A DNA stretch of 64,000 bases. Source: Verrucomicrobiota bacterium. Its GTDB lineage: Bacteria; Verrucomicrobiota; Verrucomicrobiia; Limisphaerales; UBA9464. Positions within the stretch are counted from its first letter, which is position 1, and the number at the start of each line of letters is the position of its first letter. A model generated the notes under the pieces. That model worked only from the letters and a program-made list of their open reading frames with translations, did no database searches and was not told the DNA's origin. This document shows positions 17,949-25,824 of this stretch, one piece after another. The stretch lies in contig JAFLEF010000017.1 in the NCBI GenBank assembly GCA_017309115.1, forward strand, positions 1 through 64,000. The letters are read 5' to 3'. The position numbers and the translations under genes are program-made.

Positions 17949-19380
17949 GGTAAGTCGACCGGGTCTCTGGTCGGGAATCCGGGAAAGTGATTCTGAACTC
18001 GGTTCGGGGACTGCGGACCGCTTCAAACGCTCCGTCCAACTGTTGGGCAAGCGTGCGAACCAACTGAAGACCCAGGGTGTCAATTTGGATGAGGTCGAGC
18101 CCTTCAGGCAGACCGACACCGTCATCCGCGACTGTCAGTTGCAACAAGCCCTCCCCGTGGGGGGCGAGTTGAATCCATACTTCACCGGCCTGATCCCCTG
18201 GGAAGGCATGTTTCAGGCAATTGGAAAGCAGTTCGTTTACGATTAATCCACAGGGAACGGCGGTTTCCACACTCAAATGGATACCCTCGCCTCCGAAGTG
18301 AAGGTGGATTCGCTGATCGTCGATGCCGTAGGTCCGGAACAGGAGAGTCGCTAGGCTCCCAATGTAATCGGCAAAATGGATCCGCGAGAGGTCGCTCGAC
18401 TGGTAGAGTTTCTCATGGACGAGCGCCATCGACCGAATTCGATTCTGGCTGTCGGCAAACATTTCGCGTGCCCGCGCGTCCTGAATGTATCCGCTTTGAA
18501 GCTTCAATAGACTCGAAGTGATCTGAAGGTTGTTCTTCACGCGGTGGTGAATCTCTTTGAGTAGAACCTCCTTCTCCCGGAGTGACGCTTGAATCAACTC
18601 CTCCGCCCGCCTCCGTTCCGTGATGTCCCGGATGATGCTGATGACGAGGCTTCCTTGGTCGTTTTGAAAGGGGCTGAGGCTGATTTCGATGGGAAATTCA
18701 GACCCGTCTTTCTTGAGTCCGGTGAGGGATCGGCCCATTCCCATCGGACGGGTTTGGGGTTGGGCCGAGTACTGTTCGCGGTGGCGTACGTGGGAGTGGC
18801 GATAGCGAGGAGGCACTAGCATTTCCACCTCGTTGCCCAGAAGTTCAGCACGATCAAAACCGAACATCTGTTCCGTAAGCCGGTTCACCTTGACCATTCG
18901 TCCTTCGGCATCCACGACGACGATGGCGTCGGGCGCGGACTCCAGGAAAACGTTGAAGGGTGCACTGGCCGCCCGTTGCTCGGAAATATTGACGAAAAGC
19001 CCGCGCAGAATCCGGACCGGACGCTGGCTGTCGACCGGATATAGGCGGAACTGAAACCACAACTCGCGGCCCTCTGCATGGCGAATGCGGAGTTCCGAAT
19101 TCTGGTCGCAACCATCTCGGCTCACCTCCTCGATCAGGCGCCGCGTGGAATCCAAGTCGGAGGGGTGAATGATCTGTAACGGGAAACCGGGACTGGTGAG
19201 CCAGCGGTCCGCGGGATACCCAAGCATCTTTTCGGCGCGTCCCGAGATGTACTCTGTTTTCAGGGAGCCCACCTGGGCTTCCCACACCAAAACTTCCAGC
19301 TTCTGAAGGACCTCTTGGCAGCGCCAAACCTCCGCCGCGGCCGCGAGACGTTCGAGGGTCGTCAACGGGCCGGAATTCAT
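17914..19380 (-). CDS. PAS-PAS sensor kinase, HisKA_2 type
   Basis: 488-aa soluble kinase. Two PAS regions (about residues 20-135 with PAC motif GLFVNISEQRA, and 143-258 ending IIRDITERRRAEE) precede a HisKA_2 phospho-acceptor helix, EIHHRVKNNLQ, at about residues 276-286, and an HATPase domain (VNELLSNCLKHAF, ADDGVGLP). HisKA_2 kinases usually signal through stand-alone receivers. The ATG at 19380 overlaps the stop of the XRE-receiver gene by 4 bp, and the 3' end overlaps the next kinase by 35 bp, which suggests coupled translation. Confidence 0.92.
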   Translation of the reverse strand: MNSGPLTTLERLAAAAEVWRCQEVLQKLEVLVWEAQVGSLKTEYISGRAEKMLGYPADRWLTSPGFPLQIIHPSDLDSTRRLIEEVSRDGCDQNSELRIRHAEGRELWFQFRLYPVDSQRPVRILRGLFVNISEQRAASAPFNVFLESAPDAIVVVDAEGRMVKVNRLTEQMFGFDRAELLGNEVEMLVPPRYRHSHVRHREQYSAQPQTRPMGMGRSLTGLKKDGSEFPIEISLSPFQNDQGSLVISIIRDITERRRAEELIQASLREKEVLLKEIHHRVKNNLQITSSLLKLQSGYIQDARAREMFADSQNRIRSMALVHEKLYQSSDLSRIHFADYIGSLATLLFRTYGIDDQRIHLHFGGEGIHLSVETAVPCGLIVNELLSNCLKHAFPGDQAGEVWIQLAPHGEGLLQLTVADDGVGLPEGLDLIQIDTLGLQLVRTLAQQLDGAFEAVRSPRTEFRITFPDSRPETRSTYHEPNKNPSRRG

Positions 19381-20156
19381 TGATCGAGCTTGTCTGGAAC
19401 AGCTGGGTTGTCCACCGACTCGGAGTGACGCAACGGAGTTTGGTCCTGCTTCGGGGTCTCGAGGGTCGGTTGCTGGAGGGACCAGGTCAGGTTTAGATCA
19501 GGCGTCAGACGGCTCAATCGGTGGAAATCGACAGGTTTCACCAGATACGATTGGGCGCCGAGACGGAGAGCTTCGGACACGTGTTCGCTGTCTTCCGAGC
19601 CAGTCAGAATGATGACGGGAATGGCTCGGGCCGTGGGATCCGCCTTCACCTGTTGCAGCACCTCCAGTCCATTCATCCGGGGAAGCTGAAGATCGAGGAT
19701 GATGAGGTGTGGCGTTCGACGAACGATCTTCTCGCCCCGGTCAGTGGAACCGAAGAGATGGCTGAGCGCGGCTTCTCCATCCCGGGCCACGTGGATCACG
19801 TTATCGAGGCGGGCGCGGCGCAACGCCTGCACGGTGTACTCCGCGTCGCGGGGGTTATCCTCGACGAGCAGGATCTCCACCGGAACTCTGGCGACCTGGG
19901 GAGGCGCCACCAGACCCCGGGAGCGGTCTACGCCACCTAGCAGACCCGACAACGGGATGCGTAGTGCGGTTGCGATCTTGTCGATCGTGGAGAGGGAGAG
20001 GTTTCGCGCGCCCCGTTCCACGTCGGTTACGTAGGTCCGATTGAGGCCGGCCCGCCACGCGAGTTCCTCTTGCGAGTAACCGAGTTCATGGCGGCGCGAA
20101 CGAATGGCGAGCCCAAGTAGTTTGGGTAGGGGAGGTGTGGTGTTTAATTCCGACAT
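19377..20156 (-). CDS. XRE helix-turn-helix fused to a receiver domain
   Basis: 259-aa protein with an unusual domain order. Residues about 13-72 form an XRE/Cro helix-turn-helix (LGYSQEELAWRAGLNRTYVTDVERG). After a short linker, residues about 92-215 form an Rcp1-like receiver with VEDNPRD, phospho-Asp D155 in LIILDLQLPRMNG, LTGSEDS and YLVKPVD. A Pro/Gln-rich tail follows. It is predicted to bind DNA under phosphorylation control, probably receiving phosphate from the kinases encoded just downstream. It is the first gene of the four-gene operon. Confidence 0.93.
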   Translation of the reverse strand: MSELNTTPPLPKLLGLAIRSRRHELGYSQEELAWRAGLNRTYVTDVERGARNLSLSTIDKIATALRIPLSGLLGGVDRSRGLVAPPQVARVPVEILLVEDNPRDAEYTVQALRRARLDNVIHVARDGEAALSHLFGSTDRGEKIVRRTPHLIILDLQLPRMNGLEVLQQVKADPTARAIPVIILTGSEDSEHVSEALRLGAQSYLVKPVDFHRLSRLTPDLNLTWSLQQPTLETPKQDQTPLRHSESVDNPAVPDKLDQ

Positions 20157-20178
20157 TTGATCACGGGGTGGTTAATTC

Positions 20179-20200
20179 GTGACTGAAGTGAATCACTCAC
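20179..20200. promoter_or_regulatory. candidate operator upstream of the XRE-receiver gene
   Basis: An imperfect dyad with outer GTGA/TCAC arms contains AGTGAATCACT (20187-20197), a perfect odd-length palindrome. It lies 23-44 bp upstream of the start codon. XRE regulators often bind such sites in their own promoters; binding here is inferred only. Confidence 0.3.
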
Positions 20201-20502
20201 ATTGAACCCGCTTTGGGTAATAGGGGTAAATACTTCTTTATCAAACCCGGTCGAGACGGCTCCCGCCCCAGCGGGAGTGCAAAATGAATGATTTCGGATC
20301 GGATTGAAGAGTCGCAGCAACTCACCCCGTAAATCGCCCAGTTTGTCACCGAATGGCAGCCTTTCACCGGGGGCGAATGACGGGACAAAAAGCCTCTGAA
20401 CACAGTCGACAGGATCCCGGTGACATGTTTTTTAGGGATGCTGTTCCGGGTTGGATGCAGCAAGAAGGTTTGCGTATGGACGAGGCTGAAACCCTTTCGG
20501 CA

Positions 20503-20535
20503 AAGAAAAAGGGAGCAGGTAGACCTGCTCCCTTG
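20503..20535 (-). terminator. Rho-independent terminator of the VPDGG gene
   Basis: On the minus strand a GGGAGCAGG/CCTGCTCCC stem of 9-10 bp with a tiny loop is followed by TTTTTCTTT. It lies about 25 bp after the stop codon of the gene at 20560. Confidence 0.88.
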
Positions 20536-20559
20536 CAAACTGCAGTTGTGAAGCGACGA

Positions 20560-21276
20560 CTAGTGAATGCGCCGGCGAATTAGGCCCAAGCCGACCAACG
20601 CGGAACTAAACAGGAAGATCGTCGATCCTCCATCCGGCACGCGGGTTGTGACCGTGTCGGGGCGGAGGACGTGGTGATTGATCGACCCGTTGGATGGAGC
20701 GTCCGTCGGGTCAGCCGCTAGAAAGGTCGTGTTGTAGGCGTAGGTGTCGTAGGTGATCGCATCATTTCCGTTTCCAACCTTGGACGTTCCGTCTTTGGCA
20801 TAGAAATCGCCCCATACCGGCGAATTGACTGTATCGAAGCTGAACGTCGTTGTCGTCAGATCAGCCTTATCATCCAGTTTGATGCCGATGATGTCACCGG
20901 GAAGACCGACGTTAGAATCTCCGTTGCCGCCGACGGTGTAGGTCTTGATCTCGTAGTTGGAGGTCGAACCGGTGGCGCCGTTGACCTTTAGGTTACTGAT
21001 CACCACCGAAGTGTTTGAGAGTTCGATGATGATATGGCTGAGGTTTTTGTCAGCAGTGGACCACGTGTATTCGTAGTTCCAGATGACGTTGCCGCCTTGG
21101 GTTAGGCCGGTGTCTTTGACCACCCAGCTCAGGCTGGTGGTGGACTTGTCCCACAGGGGAGTAGCCGAAATATCGGCACTGTAGGAAATACTTCCCGTGT
21201 ATATGGGAAACGCGTTCGCGACTCCGGCACTGGCCAGAATCAGCGTTGAGAGGGTGACTGATTTTGTGAGGTTCAT
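20560..21276 (-). CDS. exported protein with VPDGG C-terminal sorting signal (PEP-CTERM/VPDSG type)
   Basis: 238-aa predicted surface or matrix protein. It has a signal peptide (SVTLSTLILASAGVANA), a beta-rich middle with many Thr/Ser/Asn and few charges, and a C-terminal tripartite signal. That signal is VPDGGS, a hydrophobic helix (TIFLFSSALVGLGL) and the basic end IRRRIH, which matches the VPDSG-CTERM class processed by exosortases in Verrucomicrobia. The middle region belongs to no family I recognise. No exosortase lies in the window. The gene is monocistronic: 407 bp of non-coding DNA before it and a terminator right after it. Confidence 0.88.
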   Translation of the reverse strand: MNLTKSVTLSTLILASAGVANAFPIYTGSISYSADISATPLWDKSTTSLSWVVKDTGLTQGGNVIWNYEYTWSTADKNLSHIIIELSNTSVVISNLKVNGATGSTSNYEIKTYTVGGNGDSNVGLPGDIIGIKLDDKADLTTTTFSFDTVNSPVWGDFYAKDGTSKVGNGNDAITYDTYAYNTTFLAADPTDAPSNGSINHHVLRPDTVTTRVPDGGSTIFLFSSALVGLGLIRRRIH

Positions 21277-21683
21277 GATTTGGTGCGTAATGGCACCATT
21301 CTATTCAAGACGCAGTTGGAATGCCGTCTGCGGACTGGAGAGTGGGGTCCATGGTTAAAGGTCTTGAAGTCAGCACCAACGAAATGCAGTTTTCCGAAGT
21401 GAGCTATTCGGACGGGTCGGAGTCCGGCTCAGGGAGTGTAAGAAAGAAGACCCGAGCAAACGGCCCTGACTCAGTGCGATTAGGGACCAGTTGGTGGGAT
21501 CAAAAATACGGCTGTTATAGTGCTGTTCAGCCCTATAATCGACGGAATCCTATGAGGCGAAGTGCGTTGAGAGGCAGCGTTTCCGAAAGGATGCGGCGAA
21601 AGAGTGGTCGACGCGAAGTGATTTTAACCTGGGGCACTCCCTGGGACGATTAGTGCTAAAAGGCCCTGTTAAAAAATGTGACG
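21277..21683. other. intergenic region upstream of the VPDGG gene
   Basis: About 400 bp without a supported gene. Close to the VPDGG start there is an inverted repeat, TGGTGC gtaatg GCACCA, at 21281-21298, possibly a leader hairpin or operator. A 110-codon + strand ORF here has no recognisable domain and I do not accept it. Confidence 0.6.
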
Positions 21684-22322
21684 TTAGGCGAATTGGAAGC
21701 GGACAAAATAGGCGGCGGCTTCTGAGCGGCGTCCGAGTCCCAACTTTTCGAGGAGATTGCTGACGTAGTTCTTCACCGTCTTGTCGCTGAGGCTCATGAC
21801 CTCGGCGATTTGCTTGTTGGTTTTGCCCTCGGCGACCAGGGCCAGGACCCGGCGTTCCTGAGGCGAAAGGCGGTCCAGATTTTCCCGGCCGACCGGTTCG
21901 GTTGGGGCGCTCAGGCGGCCGAAGACTCGTTGAACCGCGGGATCCAAAACTACCTCCCCGGCGGCCACGCTGGTGATGGCTTTCACCAGGGCCTCTCCGT
22001 TGATTTCCTTGAGTAAATACGCATCGGCGCCAGCGGCAACGGCATCCAGAATCGTGGTCTCATCGGAGAACGAAGTGAGAATGATGACCCGGATGGGCGG
22101 TTCCACCTTCTGAAGTTCCCGGCAGACGGTGAAGCCACTTTCGGTGCCGAGGCGGACATCCAAGAGGACGACATCGGGACGGAGTTGGGTTGCGAGACTG
22201 ACGGCCGTACGGCTGTCCCCGGCTTCGCCCACGACCTCGAGTGATGGAAACCGTTCCAACATGCTCCGCAATCCCACTCGGACCATGGGATGATCATCCA
22301 CGATGAGGAGTCGAATGTTCAT
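21684..22322 (-). CDS. NarL/LuxR-type response regulator
   Basis: 212-aa transcription regulator. The receiver (about 1-120) has VDDHPMVR and phospho-Asp D55 in VVLLDVRLG, then LTSFSD and YLLKEIN. The LuxR helix-turn-helix (about 148-208) shows LSPQERRVLALVAEGKTN and SDKTVKNYVSNLLEKL. The ATG at 22322 gives the usual MNIRLLIVDDH start; the upstream open frame overlaps the kinase gene and is not used. The start is 4 bases after the stop of the partner kinase, so they are an operon and a cognate pair. Confidence 0.95.
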   Translation of the reverse strand: MNIRLLIVDDHPMVRVGLRSMLERFPSLEVVGEAGDSRTAVSLATQLRPDVVLLDVRLGTESGFTVCRELQKVEPPIRVIILTSFSDETTILDAVAAGADAYLLKEINGEALVKAITSVAAGEVVLDPAVQRVFGRLSAPTEPVGRENLDRLSPQERRVLALVAEGKTNKQIAEVMSLSDKTVKNYVSNLLEKLGLGRRSEAAAYFVRFQFA

Positions 22323-22326
22323 GAGA

Positions 22327-24762
22327 CTAGAGATGAGGGGATTTGATGGGAAGGTCCAGCACGATTCGAGTTCCTTGGCCGGGTTGTGAGTCGAGGCTAT
22401 AGGTGGCTGATAATTCATGTGCCCGGGCCGCCATGTTTTTAAGTCCCCGTCCGGCGGACAGAGTGGCAAGGGGGTTAAACCCAATGCCATCATCCCGGAT
22501 TTCAAACCGCACTTGGCCGGATTGGGGCGTGAGGCTGAAGGCAATTTGTGCGGCGTGGGAGTGGCGGATGCTGTTGCTGAGGGCCTCGCGGGCGATGTTC
22601 AAGAGTTGGGTGGCTTGTTGCGCGTCGAGGAGGGCAGCGGCCCGGTCATCTACCTGCACTTCGATTTGGGAAGGACGATCGCCAAACATGAGCACTAGGG
22701 CCTTGAGAGCGGTCTTGAACTCCTCGCCGGTGATTCGGTTTTGCTCCAGGCCGACAATGAATCCGCGCACCTGCCGAATGACCCTATTGAGTTCGCCGGT
22801 GATTTGCTTAAGGCAGTCGGAAGTCTTCTCGGGTTGGGAACTGACTACGTGGGCGCAGTCTTCAAGCCGCAGACCAACGGCATAGATCGATTGAATGATC
22901 CCGTCATGAAGATCGCGGCCCAGGCGTTCCCGCTCGGCGAGGGAAGCTCGCAGTTGACGTTCGCTGGCGCGAAGGGCGGATTCGGCCGCTTTGCGTTCGG
23001 TGATATTGCGGGCGATTCCCTGGATGCTGATGGCTTGACCGTCCTGGTACAGCAGGCGGTTGTTGACCTCGACGGTGAAGACGTTTTCGGACTTGGAACG
23101 CAGACGGAGTTCAAAATGGGCCCGGGGCGTTCCCGCCTGGAGGCGTTGGAGGTTGAGCCGGTAATCCGGGAGATCCTGCGGGTCGATCAGGGTTTCGATG
23201 TTTCGTTCGCGAAACTCGTCTTCCGAATAGCCTAGGATGGCTTCCCCGGCCGTGTTGATGGAGGTCAGGCGGCCGGTGAGATCATGGGTGAAGATGATGT
23301 CGTTGGCGTTCTCGAAGAGGTCCAGATAGCGATCCTCAAGCAGGTGTTCGCGTTTCTGAATGGCCGCGGTCTGTTGCTTGACCCGGTACCGCAGCATGGC
23401 GAGCCAGACGGCGCCGAGGACGATGGCTCCGGCAAGTCCGCCCAAGACCCAGAGAGCGAGTCTTTGTTTCCAGAGGCCTGACGCCTGGAGGATGGTCAGG
23501 TCTTTGGGCGAACGTAACCACAGCGAGAAAACCTGACTACCAGAGGGGGAGACTGAGTCCCGGGTGCAGATACCGGTGAGTTGCACCCGCGCCCCCAACC
23601 AGCTGGACAGATTTCGGGAGAACCATGATTCCTGATAGCGGCAACGGAAGACCTTGCCCTGACCAGCGACCAGCAGGGCGCTGTGGTCGGGGTGTTTCTC
23701 CGAGACCTGGAGCACTGTTCCTTCCAGGGTGACGAGCTGACCTTCCGCCTCCCCGCGGGCCGCTTGTTCGACGGTTACCGGGCGGGGTTCGATCCATTGG
23801 GATTCGTCCGATGGCCGAAAGATGGCTTCGGTCAACTGGGGCCGGTTGAGAGTGGGAACCGGAAACCCGATGACATCGACCACTTGGCCCGCTTGAGGAG
23901 TATTCGTTTGGGAAGTGTGCACCTTCACATCCCCATCAGCGTCGCGCAGGAAAAAGCCATGGCCGGGCCAGGCCCAGGTCACTACGCCACGCAGTCGGGC
24001 CCGATGATCGGTCTGCCCAGTGGACGAGAAGGCCATCAGGGTCCGGCTGGACCGGATGGCGGCGCTGAAGGGGTCAGCTGGGGCGGGTTCGATGACCGTG
24101 ACGAAATTGGTGTTTTGGGTGAGCAGATGGAAGCCGGTGAGTTGGCGACGGTCGTTGTAGGAAGTTCCGGCAACGCCCTGAACCCGGACTCGGGCATCGA
24201 CCCAGTTGGGCCAGGGAGGTTGTCCGAACTTCAGAATTCGCACCGGCGTCCGAGAGTTCCCGGTGGCTACGACCAGGAGCAGATGTCCCCAGTCTTCGGC
24301 CTGGCGAATCACGACCCCTTCAATTTCGACCCATTGGGAATCGAAGCGCCCGGAGGCCAGTTGTTCCATCGCAACGGGCAGGGGGCGGGGAAGGGGGGCC
24401 GTGCCGAGGACTTTGACCTCCTTGGCCATGATGATGGGGGAAAAGAGACCTCGATCGGAGCGGCCGCTGACTTCCACGAGCGCTCCCAAGGGTGGGTAAT
24501 CGCCCTCGTAATAAACGTAAACTCCGCCTGTGCTGTCCTGAATGAAGAGCAGAAACCCTTCCTTGGAACTACAGGTGACGACCCCCCGAACTTGGCACAG
24601 GGCCTTACGATCGGCTTGTTCCGGGGTCAGGTCGCGTACGGCGGCGGCGGTCGTGAGCAGCGGAACCGGGGAGTTCTCGATTGTCTGGGCAGCGAGCGGT
24701 CCAACCGCTACCGCGGTTAATAGAACGAACAACCAGAACGTGAGTTTCGACACCTTGCTCAC
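22327..24762 (-). CDS. membrane sensor histidine kinase with OB-fold-like periplasmic repeats
   Basis: Sensor kinase partner of the NarL-type regulator. I favour a GTG start at 24762 (also GTG at 24753 and 24771), which places the signal/anchor helix KLTFWLFVLLTAVAVG at the N-terminus and gives 811 aa; the frame is open to 24927. The outside part (about 55-425) reads as four similar modules, each beginning with a xxRGVV or xxEGVV-type strand and ending in a V-V-G-type strand, which resemble OB folds. A transmembrane helix (about 432-455), a PAS domain (about 480-600), a HisKA_3 helix with DLHDGIIQSIY and an HATPase (NIAREALSNSIRHSHA, DDGIGF) follow. Confidence 0.88.
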   Translation of the reverse strand: MSKVSKLTFWLFVLLTAVAVGPLAAQTIENSPVPLLTTAAAVRDLTPEQADRKALCQVRGVVTCSSKEGFLLFIQDSTGGVYVYYEGDYPPLGALVEVSGRSDRGLFSPIIMAKEVKVLGTAPLPRPLPVAMEQLASGRFDSQWVEIEGVVIRQAEDWGHLLLVVATGNSRTPVRILKFGQPPWPNWVDARVRVQGVAGTSYNDRRQLTGFHLLTQNTNFVTVIEPAPADPFSAAIRSSRTLMAFSSTGQTDHRARLRGVVTWAWPGHGFFLRDADGDVKVHTSQTNTPQAGQVVDVIGFPVPTLNRPQLTEAIFRPSDESQWIEPRPVTVEQAARGEAEGQLVTLEGTVLQVSEKHPDHSALLVAGQGKVFRCRYQESWFSRNLSSWLGARVQLTGICTRDSVSPSGSQVFSLWLRSPKDLTILQASGLWKQRLALWVLGGLAGAIVLGAVWLAMLRYRVKQQTAAIQKREHLLEDRYLDLFENANDIIFTHDLTGRLTSINTAGEAILGYSEDEFRERNIETLIDPQDLPDYRLNLQRLQAGTPRAHFELRLRSKSENVFTVEVNNRLLYQDGQAISIQGIARNITERKAAESALRASERQLRASLAERERLGRDLHDGIIQSIYAVGLRLEDCAHVVSSQPEKTSDCLKQITGELNRVIRQVRGFIVGLEQNRITGEEFKTALKALVLMFGDRPSQIEVQVDDRAAALLDAQQATQLLNIAREALSNSIRHSHAAQIAFSLTPQSGQVRFEIRDDGIGFNPLATLSAGRGLKNMAARAHELSATYSLDSQPGQGTRIVLDLPIKSPHL

Positions 24763-24899
24763 CCTAACCACCAAGGTCGGGCGCTCAACGCCAAAGGGGT
24801 AGTCGGCGGGAAGGAGGCTCAATGCGCCCCGGCCAATGCGGATTCCGAACTCCCGGCTTGTTTGCGGGCGGGAGTTCGCAAAGCTGAACGCCAGATCAA

Positions 24900-25808
24900 T
24901 TGCTCCCCGTGAGTGCCTTGCTGACACCGGAATTGCTGCGGCGCCTGGAACAGGTCCAGATGCTGGCGGCTCGTCGTGCGAAGAGTTCGCTCAAGGGCGA
25001 ACGGCGCAGTCGGGCCCGTGGCTTGAGCGTCGAGTTCGCCGATCATCGCAATTACGTGCTGGGGGATGACCTGCGGTACCTGGACTGGAATCTCTACGGT
25101 CGGCTCGATCGGCTCTTCCTTAAGTTGTACGAAGAAGAGCGGGAGTTGCCGGTACGGATCTTCCTGGATGCCAGCGAAAGCATGAACTTCGGTTCGCCGC
25201 CCAAGTTTGATTTTGCCCGACAGGTGGCGGCGGCCGTGGGTTACGTGGCGCTGTGTGGCTTTGACCGGGTTTCGGTGAATGTGTTTCCCGAGACGGGACC
25301 GGGGCCGGAACAGGCCCACCGGGCGGCCTTGCGGTCCATCCGAGGGAAGAAGTCTTCCATGTCCTTCTTTCAGAGTCTGACCGCCCTGACCGCGGCGGGC
25401 GCCGCGGATTTCAATGCGGCGCTGCAACGAGGGGCCATGGAAGCCCGGCAGGCGGGCGTCGCCATCGTGCTCAGCGATTTCCTGGATCCCGCCGGCTACG
25501 AGGAGGGCTTCAAGGCGCTGATTGGACGCGGTTTCCAGACGCACGCCGTCCAGATACTGGCGCCAGAGGAATTGGATCCCACGGCTTTCGGTGATCTTCG
25601 GCTGGTGGATTCGGAGACCGGCGTCGAGCAGGAGGTCACTTTTGGGCGGTATCGTCTGAAGGCGTATCAGCAGACCGTGGCAAACTACATTCAGCGACTG
25701 CGTGAGTATTGTGCCGGACGGGGAGTCCGGTTCTTCAGTGTCAGCAGTTCAACCGATTTGGGTGACTTGTTGCTGAAGCAATTGCGGGCCTCGGAAGTGT
25801 GGGGCTAA
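24900..25808 (+). CDS. DUF58 protein with VWA-like fold
   Basis: 302-aa cytosolic DUF58 protein. The signature region GDDLRYLDWNLYGRLDRLFLK is present, followed by a MIDAS-type metal site DASES in RIFLDASESMNF. DUF58 proteins normally work with a MoxR AAA ATPase and BatA-like VWA membrane proteins, but no MoxR gene is seen here. The start is a TTG at 24900, or a GTG at 24909 giving MSALLTPELL. It is divergent from the sensor kinase and is followed 16 bp later by the sulfite-oxidase-like gene. Confidence 0.92.
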   Translation: MLPVSALLTPELLRRLEQVQMLAARRAKSSLKGERRSRARGLSVEFADHRNYVLGDDLRYLDWNLYGRLDRLFLKLYEEERELPVRIFLDASESMNFGSPPKFDFARQVAAAVGYVALCGFDRVSVNVFPETGPGPEQAHRAALRSIRGKKSSMSFFQSLTALTAAGAADFNAALQRGAMEARQAGVAIVLSDFLDPAGYEEGFKALIGRGFQTHAVQILAPEELDPTAFGDLRLVDSETGVEQEVTFGRYRLKAYQQTVANYIQRLREYCAGRGVRFFSVSSSTDLGDLLLKQLRASEVWG

Positions 25809-25824
25809 AGTCCGGCAAGTATCT

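Larger units (their letters stand above)
20157..20559. other. intergenic region between the signalling operon and the VPDGG gene
   Basis: About 400 bp with no convincing gene. It holds the 5' region of the XRE-receiver gene, a dyad at 20179-20200 and the terminator of the VPDGG gene at 20503-20535. Two short ORFs here have no coding character and run through the terminator. Confidence 0.7.

Noticed and set aside
20197..20538. 113-codon minus-strand ORF upstream of the XRE-receiver gene
   Set aside because: It runs through the Rho-independent terminator and has no coding character.
21321..21653. 110-codon + strand ORF in the gap before the VPDGG gene
   Set aside because: No domain, signal or membrane helix; composition like a random frame.
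22323..22544. N-terminal extension of the NarL-type regulator
   Set aside because: Overlaps the kinase 3' end; the receiver starts normally at 22322.
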